Origin: JBHJGP01 sp050331695
GTDB lineage: Bacteria > Pseudomonadota > Alphaproteobacteria > Geminicoccales > Geminicoccaceae
Assembly: GCA_050331695.1 (NCBI GenBank)
Contig: JBHJGP010000013.1
Coordinates: forward strand, 124,001 to 188,000
Length of the DNA stretch: 64,000 bases
Direction: 5' to 3'
Part shown: positions 33,102 to 42,311 of the stretch, piece by piece
Numbering within the stretch: the stretch's first letter is position 1
Layout of the letters: every line of letters begins with the position of its first letter
Position numbers and translations under genes: made by a program
The notes under the pieces: generated by a model
Told to the model about the DNA's origin: nothing
Database searches by the model: none
What the model saw: the letters and a program-made list of their open reading frames with translations, nothing else

Positions 33102-34481
33102 ATGGCTGAACTCGCACCGCCTCGAGGCTTTCGAGGGCTTTCCCTCAGGCTGTTCGGGGTGACTCTGATTCTGATCCTGATCGGCGAGGTCTTCATCTAT
33201 CTGCCGTCGATCGCCCGCTACCGGCAGACCTATTTCGAGATGCGGATCATCAGCGCCCATTTAGCCGCGTTTGCGCCGGTCGCGGCGGGCGGCAAACCCC
33301 TTTCGGCCGCGCTCGAACAACAGATCCTCAACCACACCCAGGTCAAGGCCGTCCTCTTGCACCAGAACACGGTCGAGCTGGTTCTGGGTGAGATCCCGCC
33401 TGTGGACGCGGTGTTCGCCCTCGATCGAGAAGGCCCGTCCACGCAGATCATGGAGGCCATCAACGTCCTGCTCCAGGGCGGTGACCGGACGATCCGCGCC
33501 TACGGACGCTCGCCAAAAAACCAAAATGTCGTGGTCGACATCGTGCTCGACGAAGACTCGCTTTACCGGGACATGCTGGGGTATTCCTGGCGCATCCTGC
33601 TTTTGTCCCTGGTCTTAAGCGCGCTCGTCGGCACCGCGATGTTCCTGATCTTGCGATTGATGATTGTGCGCCCGCTCGCCGAGATAACCCAAAGTGTGAT
33701 CGCCTTCAGGCAAAGGCCCGAAGATGTCCGCTCAACCATCCCGCCAAGTCCACGGACCGATGAAATCGGTGTCGTCCAGAACGAGCTGGGTGGCATGCAG
33801 GAGCGCGTGCGTCAGGCGCTCGACGAACAGGGTCGGCTGGCGGCGCTCGGCGCCGCGGGCGGCAAGATCAACCACGATCTGAGAAACGTTTTAGCCTCGG
33901 CGACCCTGCTTTCCGACCGCTTGGCCCAAGTTGACGATCCGACGGTCAAGCAGGTGGCGCCGCGGCTGGTCGAGGCTCTAGACCGCGCCAATCGTCTCTG
34001 CGCTGAAACCCTGGCCTACGCCAAACGCAAGCCACCGACCTTGAGCCTGCAGCCAATTTTGCTGAAGCCCTTTTTGGACCAGATGGCCGACGACTGGCTC
34101 CAGGACCGTGCGCAAGTCGAGTGGCGAAACGAGATGCCGGCGGAGGCGTCGGTCAGCGGCGATCGGGATCAGCTCTACCGGCTGTTCGGCAATCTGATGA
34201 AAAACAGTCTCGAAGCGATGGGGGACGAGGGCGGCGTCGTCAGCGTAACCGGCGCCGTGGACGGCGATCAGGTGGTGATCGAACTGGCGGACACCGGTCC
34301 TGGCGTCCCGATCAGCATTCGGGATAAGCTTTTCCAAGCGTTCGAATCGTCCGGACGTCCGAACGGCACCGGCCTCGGCCTCGCCAACGCCCGCGAGATC
34401 GCACAGCGCCATGGCGGCAGCTTGTTCCTGAGTGATACCGGCGAGAGCGGAACCGTGTTCCGGCTCGAACTGCCGAAATAG
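33102..34481 (+). CDS. Membrane sensor histidine kinase
   Basis: The 459-residue kinase has two membrane helices (about 15-37 and 163-185) flanking a periplasmic sensor domain, a HAMP linker (MIVRPLAEITQSVIAF), a phospho-acceptor site GKINHDLRNVLAS near residue 263, and an HATPase domain with NLMKNSLEAMGD, DTGPGVP and NGTGLGLANA. No response regulator gene is adjacent, so it is an orphan here. The short phospho-acceptor motif HDLRN is shared with the soluble kinase at 55361-56104. It may be in one transcript with the DUF547 gene. Confidence 0.9.
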   Translation: MAELAPPRGFRGLSLRLFGVTLILILIGEVFIYLPSIARYRQTYFEMRIISAHLAAFAPVAAGGKPLSAALEQQILNHTQVKAVLLHQNTVELVLGEIPPVDAVFALDREGPSTQIMEAINVLLQGGDRTIRAYGRSPKNQNVVVDIVLDEDSLYRDMLGYSWRILLLSLVLSALVGTAMFLILRLMIVRPLAEITQSVIAFRQRPEDVRSTIPPSPRTDEIGVVQNELGGMQERVRQALDEQGRLAALGAAGGKINHDLRNVLASATLLSDRLAQVDDPTVKQVAPRLVEALDRANRLCAETLAYAKRKPPTLSLQPILLKPFLDQMADDWLQDRAQVEWRNEMPAEASVSGDRDQLYRLFGNLMKNSLEAMGDEGGVVSVTGAVDGDQVVIELADTGPGVPISIRDKLFQAFESSGRPNGTGLGLANAREIAQRHGGSLFLSDTGESGTVFRLELPK

Positions 34482-34485
34482 GCGG

Positions 34486-35805
34486 CTAGCCCTCGCGAAA
34501 CACCTTGTGCTTTATCGCCAGGATCCGGTCGGTGAGGTAGCTGAGGACCGTTCGCTCGCCGACGTGGAATTCGACATCGACCAGCATGCCGGGGGCGATC
34601 GCGACCGAGCGGTCCTGGGAGGCCAGCTCATCCCGCTCGCTCGACAGCTTGACATCGAACAAGAGGTCGCTGGTGTCCGGCGTCGGTCTGGCATCGGCGG
34701 CGACCATTTCCACCTTACCGTCGAGCGTTCCGTATTCCAGGAAATCGAAGGCGCGGACCTTGATCGTCGCTGTCTGGCCCTGGTGAACGAAGCCGATATC
34801 CTTGTTGGCGACGGTGGCCTCGACCACGAGCCCGTCCTGGGTCGGCACCACGGTCATCAGCGGCTCGTTGGGCGCCACGCTTTGGCCGGCGGCAGTCACC
34901 TCGACGGCTTCGATGATGCCGGTGACGGGCGCGTGAACGACCAGGCCTCGGAGGCGTGCCTCGTGGATCTTCCGCTGCTCGAGCAAGCGGGCCACGTCGG
35001 CCTTGGCGTCCGCCAGATCACCGAGAAGTTCGGCGGTGCGCGACTTGTCGAGTGCGGCGAGACGTTCCTCGGCACTTGACGCGGCCTCGCGGGCAGCCGC
35101 CGCGGCCGAGCGTGCCTTGGCGAGTTCGCCGGTCGTGTCGCTTACCTGGCCCTCCAGAGCAACCATTTTGAGCTTGGGATAGAGGCCCTTCTCGGCCAGC
35201 TCGCGAACGGCGTTGGCCTGGCGGCGGATCAAGGTCAGCGCGTTCTTGAGCCTTTCGATATCGGCCTCGGCCCGCTCCACCTCGTTTTGCCGCTGGCGCA
35301 CCGTCGCTTCCAATTCGGCGCTGCGCTGCGCCCGGGAGACGCGCGTGGCGTCGAGCAACTGCAGCTGCTCGTCGGCGAGATCCGGCCTTTCGCTTGCCAG
35401 ATTGTCCGGCAGCGCTATCGGCCGATCGCCATGCTCGGCTTCCAGGCGAGCGACCTCGGCCTGGCGAACCTGAAGCCGGCCCCGGGTCGCCGCAAGCTCC
35501 GCTTCTATGACGCTCGGATCGAAGGTCACGAGGATATCGCCCTTCCGGACCCGGTCGCCATTCTCGACCAAGATCGTCTCGATCTTGCCGCCGGTCGGAT
35601 GGTTAATGATCTTGACCTGGCTCGCCGGCTCGACCTTGCCCGCGGCGACCACCACCCGCTCGACCTCGGCCCAGGCGGACCAGACGAGCGCCGCGCCGAT
35701 CAGGCCGGCGACCGAGAAGATCAGCGTACCGGCCAGGGGCGATGCGCGGCGATCGGCGATGCTTTGCGCCTCCGGCATAAAGTCGCGAACGGTGGGTCTC
35801 GCCAT
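34486..35805 (-). CDS. HlyD-family type I secretion periplasmic adaptor
   Basis: This 439-residue membrane fusion protein links the ABC exporter to an outer-membrane channel. One membrane helix is at about residues 22-43. A barrel/lipoyl half-motif (AAGKVEPASQVKIINHPTGG) is followed by long coiled-coil helices (about 110-280), and the C-terminal conserved block PGMLVDVEFHVGERTVLSYL is the type I secretion signature. It starts 10 nt after the ABC gene stop. The TolC-like partner and the secreted substrate are not in the window. Confidence 0.92.
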   Translation of the reverse strand: MARPTVRDFMPEAQSIADRRASPLAGTLIFSVAGLIGAALVWSAWAEVERVVVAAGKVEPASQVKIINHPTGGKIETILVENGDRVRKGDILVTFDPSVIEAELAATRGRLQVRQAEVARLEAEHGDRPIALPDNLASERPDLADEQLQLLDATRVSRAQRSAELEATVRQRQNEVERAEADIERLKNALTLIRRQANAVRELAEKGLYPKLKMVALEGQVSDTTGELAKARSAAAAAREAASSAEERLAALDKSRTAELLGDLADAKADVARLLEQRKIHEARLRGLVVHAPVTGIIEAVEVTAAGQSVAPNEPLMTVVPTQDGLVVEATVANKDIGFVHQGQTATIKVRAFDFLEYGTLDGKVEMVAADARPTPDTSDLLFDVKLSSERDELASQDRSVAIAPGMLVDVEFHVGERTVLSYLTDRILAIKHKVFREG

Positions 35806-35815
35806 GACTGTTTCC

Positions 35816-37987
35816 TCAGGCCGTGCCGGTGTTGCGGGGCGGATTGGGGCCCCGGCCGTTGCGCAAGTAAGACAGGATGTCGGAGGCCGGGCCGCGCCTC
35901 ACGATCCGGCCGTTTTCTAGGAATGCGACCTCGTCGGCGAAGGTGAGGGCCGATAGCCGATGGGTGATCATGACCACGGTCCGGCCGCCGGAAGCGCGCC
36001 TGAGGTTGGCCAGGAGATCCTGCTCGGTGGCGGCATCGACAGAGCTGGTCGCCTCGTCGAGGACCAGAATGCGCGGATTGCGAACCAGCGCCCGGGCCAC
36101 CGCGATCAGTTGCCGCTGGCCGGAAGACAGGCCCTCACCCCGCTCGCCGAGCAGGGTCTCGTAGCCGTCGCCAAGCCGTTGCGCCACATCGTGAAGGCCG
36201 ACGAACTTGGCCGCGGCAACGATGCGGTCGGGCGTGCAGTCGGGCGTGCCCATGGCGATGTTCTGGGCGATTGTGCCTCGGAACAGCTGGATGTCCTGGG
36301 GCACGTAGCCGATCTGATGGCGGTAGCCGGCGCTGGAGACGTGGCGAAGATCGCAGTCATCAACCAGGATCCGGCCTTGGGAGGGGTGCTCCAGGCCGAC
36401 GAGGAGCTTGCCAAGCGTCGTTTTGCCGGAGCCGGGCGGCCCGACGATGCCGATGATGGTGCCGGGCCGGATCTCGAGCTCGATATTGCTGAGCGCCGCG
36501 TCGCCGCCTTCGCGGTAGCTGAAAGCCACATTCTCGAAGCGGATATGGCCGCGAAAGGTCGGCTCCACGCCGGTCTTGCCGCCGCGCCGCTCCGCATCCT
36601 CGGCCATGAGATCGTCGAGGCGGCGAAAAGCGTCGCGAACGCTTTGGAGCTGATGCCAGGCGCCGACCAGCTGGCGGAGCGGTGCCAGAGCACGGGCCGC
36701 CAGGATCGTGGATGCCACCAGCGCGCCGATCGAGAGATTGCCGGCAATGATCTGTGTGGCGCCGACATAGACGATGACCAGGGCCGTCGCCTGCTGCAGG
36801 ATCTGTCCGGACGCGGTGATCGATCCCGAAAAATGATTGGCGCGGAACGTGGTCCAGGCGCTTTTGGCGAGCCGGCCGTCAAAACGGCCCTCCATGTCCG
36901 ATTCCAGCCCCAAAGCTTTCACCGTCACCGCCGCGTTCATCGCTTCAGCGATCGCCGAGGCCTTGTCGGCCGACGCCTCGAAGCTCTCGGTGACCAGGCG
37001 TTTTTGCCGGTGATGGGCAAACCAGGAAAGGCCCAAAAAGAGCGGGATCGATGCGGCAGTGACCAGAGCCAGGGGCGGCGCGATCGCACTGAGGGCCGCC
37101 AGAAACAGGACGACGAAGCCGAGATCGACCCAGAGAAGCGGCATTTGGCTGGTAAAGAACAGGCGCACGTGATCGAGCTGGCGCACACGCTCAACAAGCT
37201 CACCCGAGGAAAGGCTCTGCAAGCGTCTTAGCGGCAAGTGCAGGAGGTGGTGGAGGACCTCGCTGCCGACGGCAGCATCGATCCGGGCACCGGTGTGGCT
37301 GGTGATGTAGCTTCGCAGGATCCGCAAAAGGCCTTCGAAGGCGAACAACGAGATCATGCCGATCACCATCACGTCCAGCGTCTGCATGGCCTGATGATTG
37401 ATAACCTTGTTGTAGACGGTCATGAGGAAGATCGGGGTGGCGAGCGCCAGAAGGTTGATGACGACGCTCGCGGTGGCGATTTCCCAGAGGACCGGACCGA
37501 TCCGCCGGCGTACCGTTTCGCGCCAGACGCTACGCTTGGCGGCGTCCTTGCGAACGGCGAGTTTGACGATCTTGGCCCCAGGTCCGAGGAGGTCCGCGGG
37601 CGGGCTCGAAGTCGTTTCGCCGCTGGAGGGATCGACGACCACGAGCCGTTCGCCGCTTCGGGAACGCACGAGTGAGCCGGTTCCGGGATCGCGGCCAGTG
37701 ACCAGAAAGGGTGTCGGCGTTTCATTCAGGCGCGCGGGTGTCGCCCGAGTGACAACAGCATCGAATCCGAGCCGGTCGGCCGCCCGCAAAAGGGTTCGCA
37801 AGCCCATACCTTCCGCGCCGATCGGCACGGAGGCACGGATATCGGCCTCGCTGACGTTCCGCTCCAAGAGCTGCGCGAGCCGACGGAAACCGGCGATCAG
37901 CGCGTCACCCTGGGGCGCACGCCCGGTCACCGCCTCCTGGTGACGATCGTCATCCGGGCAGCGGCGGGAAAATGCGTTTCTGGCCAT
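35816..37987 (-). CDS. Type I secretion permease/ATPase with degenerate C39-like domain
   Basis: The 723-residue protein has three parts. An N-terminal C39-peptidase-like domain (about 25-150) lacks the catalytic cysteine; a six-helix ABC transmembrane domain runs about 165-450; an ATPase domain has Walker A GPPGSGKTT, the signature LSSGQRQLIAVARAL and Walker B ILVLDEATSSVD. Such LssB/HlyB-type exporters move RTX or other C-terminal-signal proteins, with the dead peptidase domain binding the substrate. It is first in an operon with the HlyD gene. No RTX-repeat protein is seen nearby. Confidence 0.92.
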   Translation of the reverse strand: MARNAFSRRCPDDDRHQEAVTGRAPQGDALIAGFRRLAQLLERNVSEADIRASVPIGAEGMGLRTLLRAADRLGFDAVVTRATPARLNETPTPFLVTGRDPGTGSLVRSRSGERLVVVDPSSGETTSSPPADLLGPGAKIVKLAVRKDAAKRSVWRETVRRRIGPVLWEIATASVVINLLALATPIFLMTVYNKVINHQAMQTLDVMVIGMISLFAFEGLLRILRSYITSHTGARIDAAVGSEVLHHLLHLPLRRLQSLSSGELVERVRQLDHVRLFFTSQMPLLWVDLGFVVLFLAALSAIAPPLALVTAASIPLFLGLSWFAHHRQKRLVTESFEASADKASAIAEAMNAAVTVKALGLESDMEGRFDGRLAKSAWTTFRANHFSGSITASGQILQQATALVIVYVGATQIIAGNLSIGALVASTILAARALAPLRQLVGAWHQLQSVRDAFRRLDDLMAEDAERRGGKTGVEPTFRGHIRFENVAFSYREGGDAALSNIELEIRPGTIIGIVGPPGSGKTTLGKLLVGLEHPSQGRILVDDCDLRHVSSAGYRHQIGYVPQDIQLFRGTIAQNIAMGTPDCTPDRIVAAAKFVGLHDVAQRLGDGYETLLGERGEGLSSGQRQLIAVARALVRNPRILVLDEATSSVDAATEQDLLANLRRASGGRTVVMITHRLSALTFADEVAFLENGRIVRRGPASDILSYLRNGRGPNPPRNTGTA

Positions 37988-38101
37988 GGATGCACTCCGT
38001 GCATGGGACCCGGCTTCTCAACCGATACGCAATGTTACGGAGACATACAACAATTTTTAGTAGATTTACCATGCGGTGGACTCAACCCAGAGCGGGGCTG
38101 C

Positions 38102-39289
38102 TCAATCAAGGGCGTAGAGCAGAAACTTCAGATAGCCGGTCTCTGGCAGGGCCGGATGGGTGGGGTGATCCATGGCGGCGCCACCGGACTTCAACAGCCT
38201 GGCCGACCGGCCTGCGTCGCGGATGCCACCATGAGCCGATGCCTGGAGATCGGTTTCGCTGACGTGATGGGAGCAGGAACCGATCGCCAGAAATCCGTCC
38301 TGGGCGACCAGATGGGCAGCGCCCCTGGCGAGCTTGCGATAGCCCTTGAGCCCGGACGCCAGGTCCTTCTTCGCCCGGACGAAGGCCGGCGGGTCGGCGA
38401 TCACCAGACCGAACCGCCGTTTTTCCTCCATCAGGCGATCGATCGTCTTGAACACCTCATCTGCCTGAAACGTCAGCCGGTCGGCGACGCTGTTGGCTTC
38501 GGCACCGAGCCGGGCCAGCTCCAGCGCCGCCTCGGCCCGGTCGACGGCGAGCACGCGCTTGGCGCCGGCGAGGGCGGCCGCGATCGCGAAACCGCCGGTG
38601 TAGCTGTAAAGATCGAGCACCTCGGCATCGCGAGCGATGCTCGCCGCCAACAGCCGATTGTCGGCCTGGTCGAAGAACCAGCCGGTCTTTTGACCGCTGA
38701 CGGGGTCGGCATGGTGCTTGCGGCCGTTCTCGATAAGCTCAATGGGCGGCTCGATGGCTTCGCCGACGACCTCGACCGAACTCGTCAGGCCTTCGAGTTG
38801 ACGGACCGGGCTGTCGTTGCGCAGAACGAAGCTTGCCGGCTGAATCGTTTTTTCCAGTGCGGCAACGATCGTCTCCTGGATCGCGGCCATGCCGGCGGTA
38901 TTGAGCTGGGCCACGGCGACATCGCCGTAGCGATCTATCACCAGACCCGGCAGATGGTCGGCTTCCGCATGGACAAGCCGATAGCAGCGACCGCCGATGG
39001 TCCGTTCGCGTAAACCAAGGGCTCTTTCCAGCCGGCGCGCGATGAAGCTCCGGTCGATTGAAGCGTCCATCTTGCGGGTCAGCAGGCGGGCGACGATCAG
39101 TGAGTGGGGATTAAAATGGGCGAGGCCGTAGCCGCGGCCGTCAGGAAGGGCGATACGCACCAGGCTGCCGCCGGCGAGCGCCTTAGCTTCCGCGTCCATG
39201 GCGATCTCATTGGCGAAGACCCAGGGACTGCCCTGACGCAATCGTCGATCGCGTTTCGGCAACAGGCGGACGGTGGGAAGGTCGGTCAT
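38102..39289 (-). CDS. Class I rRNA large-subunit methyltransferase (RlmI-like)
   Basis: The 395-residue protein has an N-terminal PUA-type domain (VRLLPKRDRRLRQGSPWVFA), a middle domain with LPGLVIDRYGD, and an SAM-dependent methyltransferase domain with VLDLYSYTGGF (motif I) and VIADPPAFV (motif IV), then GSCSHHV. This is the RlmI/RlmK family that makes 5-methylcytosine in 23S rRNA. The ATG at 39289 starts the PUA domain. The C-terminal LPETGYLKFLL is typical. The stop is followed by 113 nt before the ABC gene start on the same strand. Confidence 0.9.
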   Translation of the reverse strand: MTDLPTVRLLPKRDRRLRQGSPWVFANEIAMDAEAKALAGGSLVRIALPDGRGYGLAHFNPHSLIVARLLTRKMDASIDRSFIARRLERALGLRERTIGGRCYRLVHAEADHLPGLVIDRYGDVAVAQLNTAGMAAIQETIVAALEKTIQPASFVLRNDSPVRQLEGLTSSVEVVGEAIEPPIELIENGRKHHADPVSGQKTGWFFDQADNRLLAASIARDAEVLDLYSYTGGFAIAAALAGAKRVLAVDRAEAALELARLGAEANSVADRLTFQADEVFKTIDRLMEEKRRFGLVIADPPAFVRAKKDLASGLKGYRKLARGAAHLVAQDGFLAIGSCSHHVSETDLQASAHGGIRDAGRSARLLKSGGAAMDHPTHPALPETGYLKFLLYALD

Positions 39290-39380
39290 GGCTCTCAACG
39301 CTTGAAAGGTAAGCCGCGAACTCAGGCATCCACGGCGGCCGACCCGGGCCGGCTGCGTCAATCTCGGTTTTCACGGACGT

Positions 39381-39395
39381 GTCAAGTAACTTGAC
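39381..39395. promoter_or_regulatory. 15-bp perfect palindrome between rlmI-like and ggt
   Basis: GTCAAGTAACTTGAC is a perfect dyad (7-bp arms around a central A) in the 169-nt divergent gap. Each arm contains a TTGAC half that can serve as a -35, on either strand, but no good -10 is visible at the right distance. It looks like an operator for a dimeric regulator controlling one or both genes. Confidence 0.45.
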
Positions 39396-39458
39396 GATCG
39401 CGGCTGACGCTGGCCAAGGTTTCCGCTAACGTCCAGCAAGAAACGCCGGGAGGTCGAT

Positions 39459-41183
39459 ATGCGTTGCTGGTTGCAAGTCACCCTGACGTCGGTCGCAGCG
39501 CTTTCAGGAGTGCTGAGCTTGGGTGTCGACGCCCGAGCCGAAACTGATCCCGGCAAATCAGCGGTCGGCAACACAATGATGGTGGCGGCCGCCAATCCGC
39601 TGGCGGCGCAAGCCGGTTTCAACGTTTTGGAGGCCGGCGGTTCAGCAGCCGATGCCGCTGTCGCCATTCAGATGGTTCTGGGCTTGGTCGAGCCCCAGTC
39701 GTCTGGCATCGGTGGCGGCGCGTTTCTGGTCTATTGGGATGCGGCCAACAAGACGCTGACGACCCTGGACGGTCGGGAGAAGGCGCCGGCCGCCGCCGAT
39801 CCCGACTATTTTCTGAGCGAAGATGGCGAGCCGCTTGAGTTTTGGGATGCCGTCGTCGGCGGGCGTTCCGTCGGTGTCCCTGGAACGGTAAAGCTGATGG
39901 AGACCCTGCATCAGACCTATGGTCGCCAGGACTGGGCCAGCTTGCTGGCGCCGGCGATAGAGCTCGCCGAGAACGGTTTCGAGGTAAGCCCGCGTCTGAA
40001 CGAGAGCATCGCGGAAGCGCGTGAGCTCGACGCATTCGACATGACCGAGGCCTACTTCTTTACCGAACAGGGCGAGCCGTTGCCAGCCGGTGAGCGCCTG
40101 ACCAATCAGGCCTACGCCGACACGCTGAAGGGGATCGCGGCGGAGGGCAGCTCAGCCTTCTACACCGGGCCCGTAGCTCAGGGCATCGTCGACACCGTTG
40201 CGGCCCACGGAACCCTGACCGGGATCATGACGCTCGACGATTTGGCGGCGTACGAGGTGGTCGAGCGGGAGCCGGTTTGCCTGCCCTATCGGGGGTTCGA
40301 GGTCTGCGGCATGGGCCCTCCCAGTTCCGGTGCACTCACCGTCGGCCAGATACTCGGCATGCTCAGCCATTTCGATCTGCCCGGCATCGGTATGGGCACT
40401 GACGCCGCCCATCTGCTCGCTGAGGCCGGCAAGCTCGCCTTCGCTGATCGAGCCCTCTACATGGCTGACAGCGACTTCGTGCGGATGCCCGTAGAGGGGT
40501 TGCTGGATCCCACCTACCTGACCTTGCGAGCGCAGCAAATCCGTCTCGATGAGGCGATGGAGGCGGCGGAGGCCGGCAACCCGCCCTGGCGCGAGGCGGC
40601 ACTCTATGCGCCCGACCGGGACATGGAGTTAGGCGGCACCAGTCACTTCGTCGTTCGCGATCCGGACGGCAATGCTGTGTCGGTCACGACGACCGTCGAG
40701 AGCGGCTTCGGCAGCCGGCTCATGACCAACGGTTTCATCCTCAACAATGAGCTCACTGACTTCTCCCGCACGCCGGAGGAGAATGGCCGGCCGGTCGCCA
40801 ACCGCGTCGAGGGCGGCAAAAGACCCCGCAGTTCGATGGCGCCGACCATCGTGCTGGGCGAGGATGGCGAGCCTCATCTTTTGATCGGTTCGCCCGGCGG
40901 CAGCCGGATCATCGGCTACGTCGCCCAGGCGACGATCGCGGTGCTCGATTGGGGGATGGACCCACAGTCCGCCGTCGATCTGGGCCACGTCATCAATCGC
41001 AATGGCGGTACCGACCTCGAAGAGGGGACGGCGGTCGCCGGCTACGAAGAGGCGCTAGTGGCCCGCGGTCATGAGGTCGAGGTGCGTGATCTGACCAGTG
41101 GCCTCCACGCGATCCTGATCGATGGCGACCGGCTTCTGGGTGGCGCCGACCCCCGCCGCGAAGGTGTCGCGATCGGCGACTGA
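39459..41183 (+). CDS. ggt: Gamma-glutamyltransferase
   Basis: GGT hydrolyses or transfers gamma-glutamyl groups from glutathione and related compounds in the periplasm. The 574-residue precursor has a signal peptide (about 1-27), the N-terminal block AAANPLAAQAGFNVLEAGGSA, and the autoprocessing/nucleophile threonine in LGGTSHFVV near residue 393. The substrate-binding PRSSMAPTI and GSPGGSRII motifs follow. GGGAGG lies 5 nt before the ATG. It reads in the same direction as the amidohydrolase and oxidase cluster that follows. Confidence 0.93.
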   Translation: MRCWLQVTLTSVAALSGVLSLGVDARAETDPGKSAVGNTMMVAAANPLAAQAGFNVLEAGGSAADAAVAIQMVLGLVEPQSSGIGGGAFLVYWDAANKTLTTLDGREKAPAAADPDYFLSEDGEPLEFWDAVVGGRSVGVPGTVKLMETLHQTYGRQDWASLLAPAIELAENGFEVSPRLNESIAEARELDAFDMTEAYFFTEQGEPLPAGERLTNQAYADTLKGIAAEGSSAFYTGPVAQGIVDTVAAHGTLTGIMTLDDLAAYEVVEREPVCLPYRGFEVCGMGPPSSGALTVGQILGMLSHFDLPGIGMGTDAAHLLAEAGKLAFADRALYMADSDFVRMPVEGLLDPTYLTLRAQQIRLDEAMEAAEAGNPPWREAALYAPDRDMELGGTSHFVVRDPDGNAVSVTTTVESGFGSRLMTNGFILNNELTDFSRTPEENGRPVANRVEGGKRPRSSMAPTIVLGEDGEPHLLIGSPGGSRIIGYVAQATIAVLDWGMDPQSAVDLGHVINRNGGTDLEEGTAVAGYEEALVARGHEVEVRDLTSGLHAILIDGDRLLGGADPRREGVAIGD

Positions 41184-41214
41184 TCCGAAGCCTTCAACCC
41201 AGTCGGGAGCAGCC

Positions 41215-42066
41215 ATGATCAGCGTGGTCGACAGCCATCTCCACGTTTGGGATCCGGCCCAGTTCACCTATCCGTGGCACACCAAGGTCCAGGCGCTCGC
41301 GAAACCGATGGCGCTCGCCGACTTCGATCGTGCCATGGGCCATCACAGTGCCGAACAAATGGTCTTCGTCGAAGCGGACGTCGCACCCGGCCAGCATATT
41401 GACGAGGCCCTATGGGTGGACAAGCTCGGCCGTGAAGATCCTCGGATCGCCGCCATCGTGGCTCACGCGCCGATCGACAAGGGCGAGGAGGTCGAAGGTG
41501 ATCTTCAGGCCCTGGCGGCGATCGACCGGGTCAGAGGTGTTCGGCGGCTCTTGCAGCACGAAAATGATCCGGCCTTCTGTTTGAGACCCACCTTCATCGC
41601 CGGCGTTCGGCTGCTTCCGAAATACAATCTCTCCTTCGACATCTGCATCTTCGCCAACCAGTTCGAAGGGGCGATCGAGATGGTGCGCCGCTGTTCGGAG
41701 GTGACGTTCATTCTCGATCACTTGGGAAAACCGTTCGTTCGTGACGACGTGATGCAGCCCTGGGCGGCCCAGATCGAGCGGCTCGCCAGTTTCGACAACA
41801 TCGTTTGCAAGCTCTCCGGCCTCGCCACGGAAGCAGACCACGCCCATTGGACGGAGGACCAGCTTCGCCGCTACAGCGACCATATTCTCGCCTGTTTCGG
41901 TCCGGAGCGCATTCTTTATGGCGGCGATTGGCCGGTCTCGACCCTGGCGACGACGTTGCCCCGATGGCTGGGTCTGGTCGAAGCGACGATCGCGCAACTT
42001 TCCTCGGACGAACAAGCGCTGGTCTTGCGCGACAACGCTCGTAGAGTATACCGAATATCGCAATAG
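41215..42066 (+). CDS. Amidohydrolase-2 family metal-dependent hydrolase
   Basis: This 283-residue TIM-barrel hydrolase begins with VDSHLHVWDP, the metal-binding HxH motif of the amidohydrolase-2 family, with later metal or substrate ligands in ILDHLGKP and the C-terminal YGGDWPV. The family includes 2-pyrone-4,6-dicarboxylate hydrolase and L-fuconolactonase; the exact lactone or ester substrate cannot be told. GGGAG precedes the ATG by 6 nt. It lies 31 nt after ggt, so the two may be one transcript. Confidence 0.85.
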   Translation: MISVVDSHLHVWDPAQFTYPWHTKVQALAKPMALADFDRAMGHHSAEQMVFVEADVAPGQHIDEALWVDKLGREDPRIAAIVAHAPIDKGEEVEGDLQALAAIDRVRGVRRLLQHENDPAFCLRPTFIAGVRLLPKYNLSFDICIFANQFEGAIEMVRRCSEVTFILDHLGKPFVRDDVMQPWAAQIERLASFDNIVCKLSGLATEADHAHWTEDQLRRYSDHILACFGPERILYGGDWPVSTLATTLPRWLGLVEATIAQLSSDEQALVLRDNARRVYRISQ

Positions 42067-42311
42067 GACGGTAAACTCTTGAACGAACGAACTAAATCAG
42101 CGCGATTGTGATTCCTCCGACATGCTCAACCACTGCTCAGCATCGGACATACCCGATGGTGCCCGCTGGAGTTCGCCACCGCGCCCGGTGCCTTCGCGGC
42201 TGATTATCGTCGTCGATCGCCGCACCATGACCACCTTTGAACCCGGTCTTGTCCCTTCGCTCAGGCGGGACGACCAACATTTGGAAGCCCTTGGCAGAGA
42301 GCGAAGCCGGC

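Noticed and set aside
35960..37231. Plus-strand frame of about 420 codons
   Set aside because: Antisense to the type I secretion ABC gene with intact Walker motifs; the frame has no recognisable domain.
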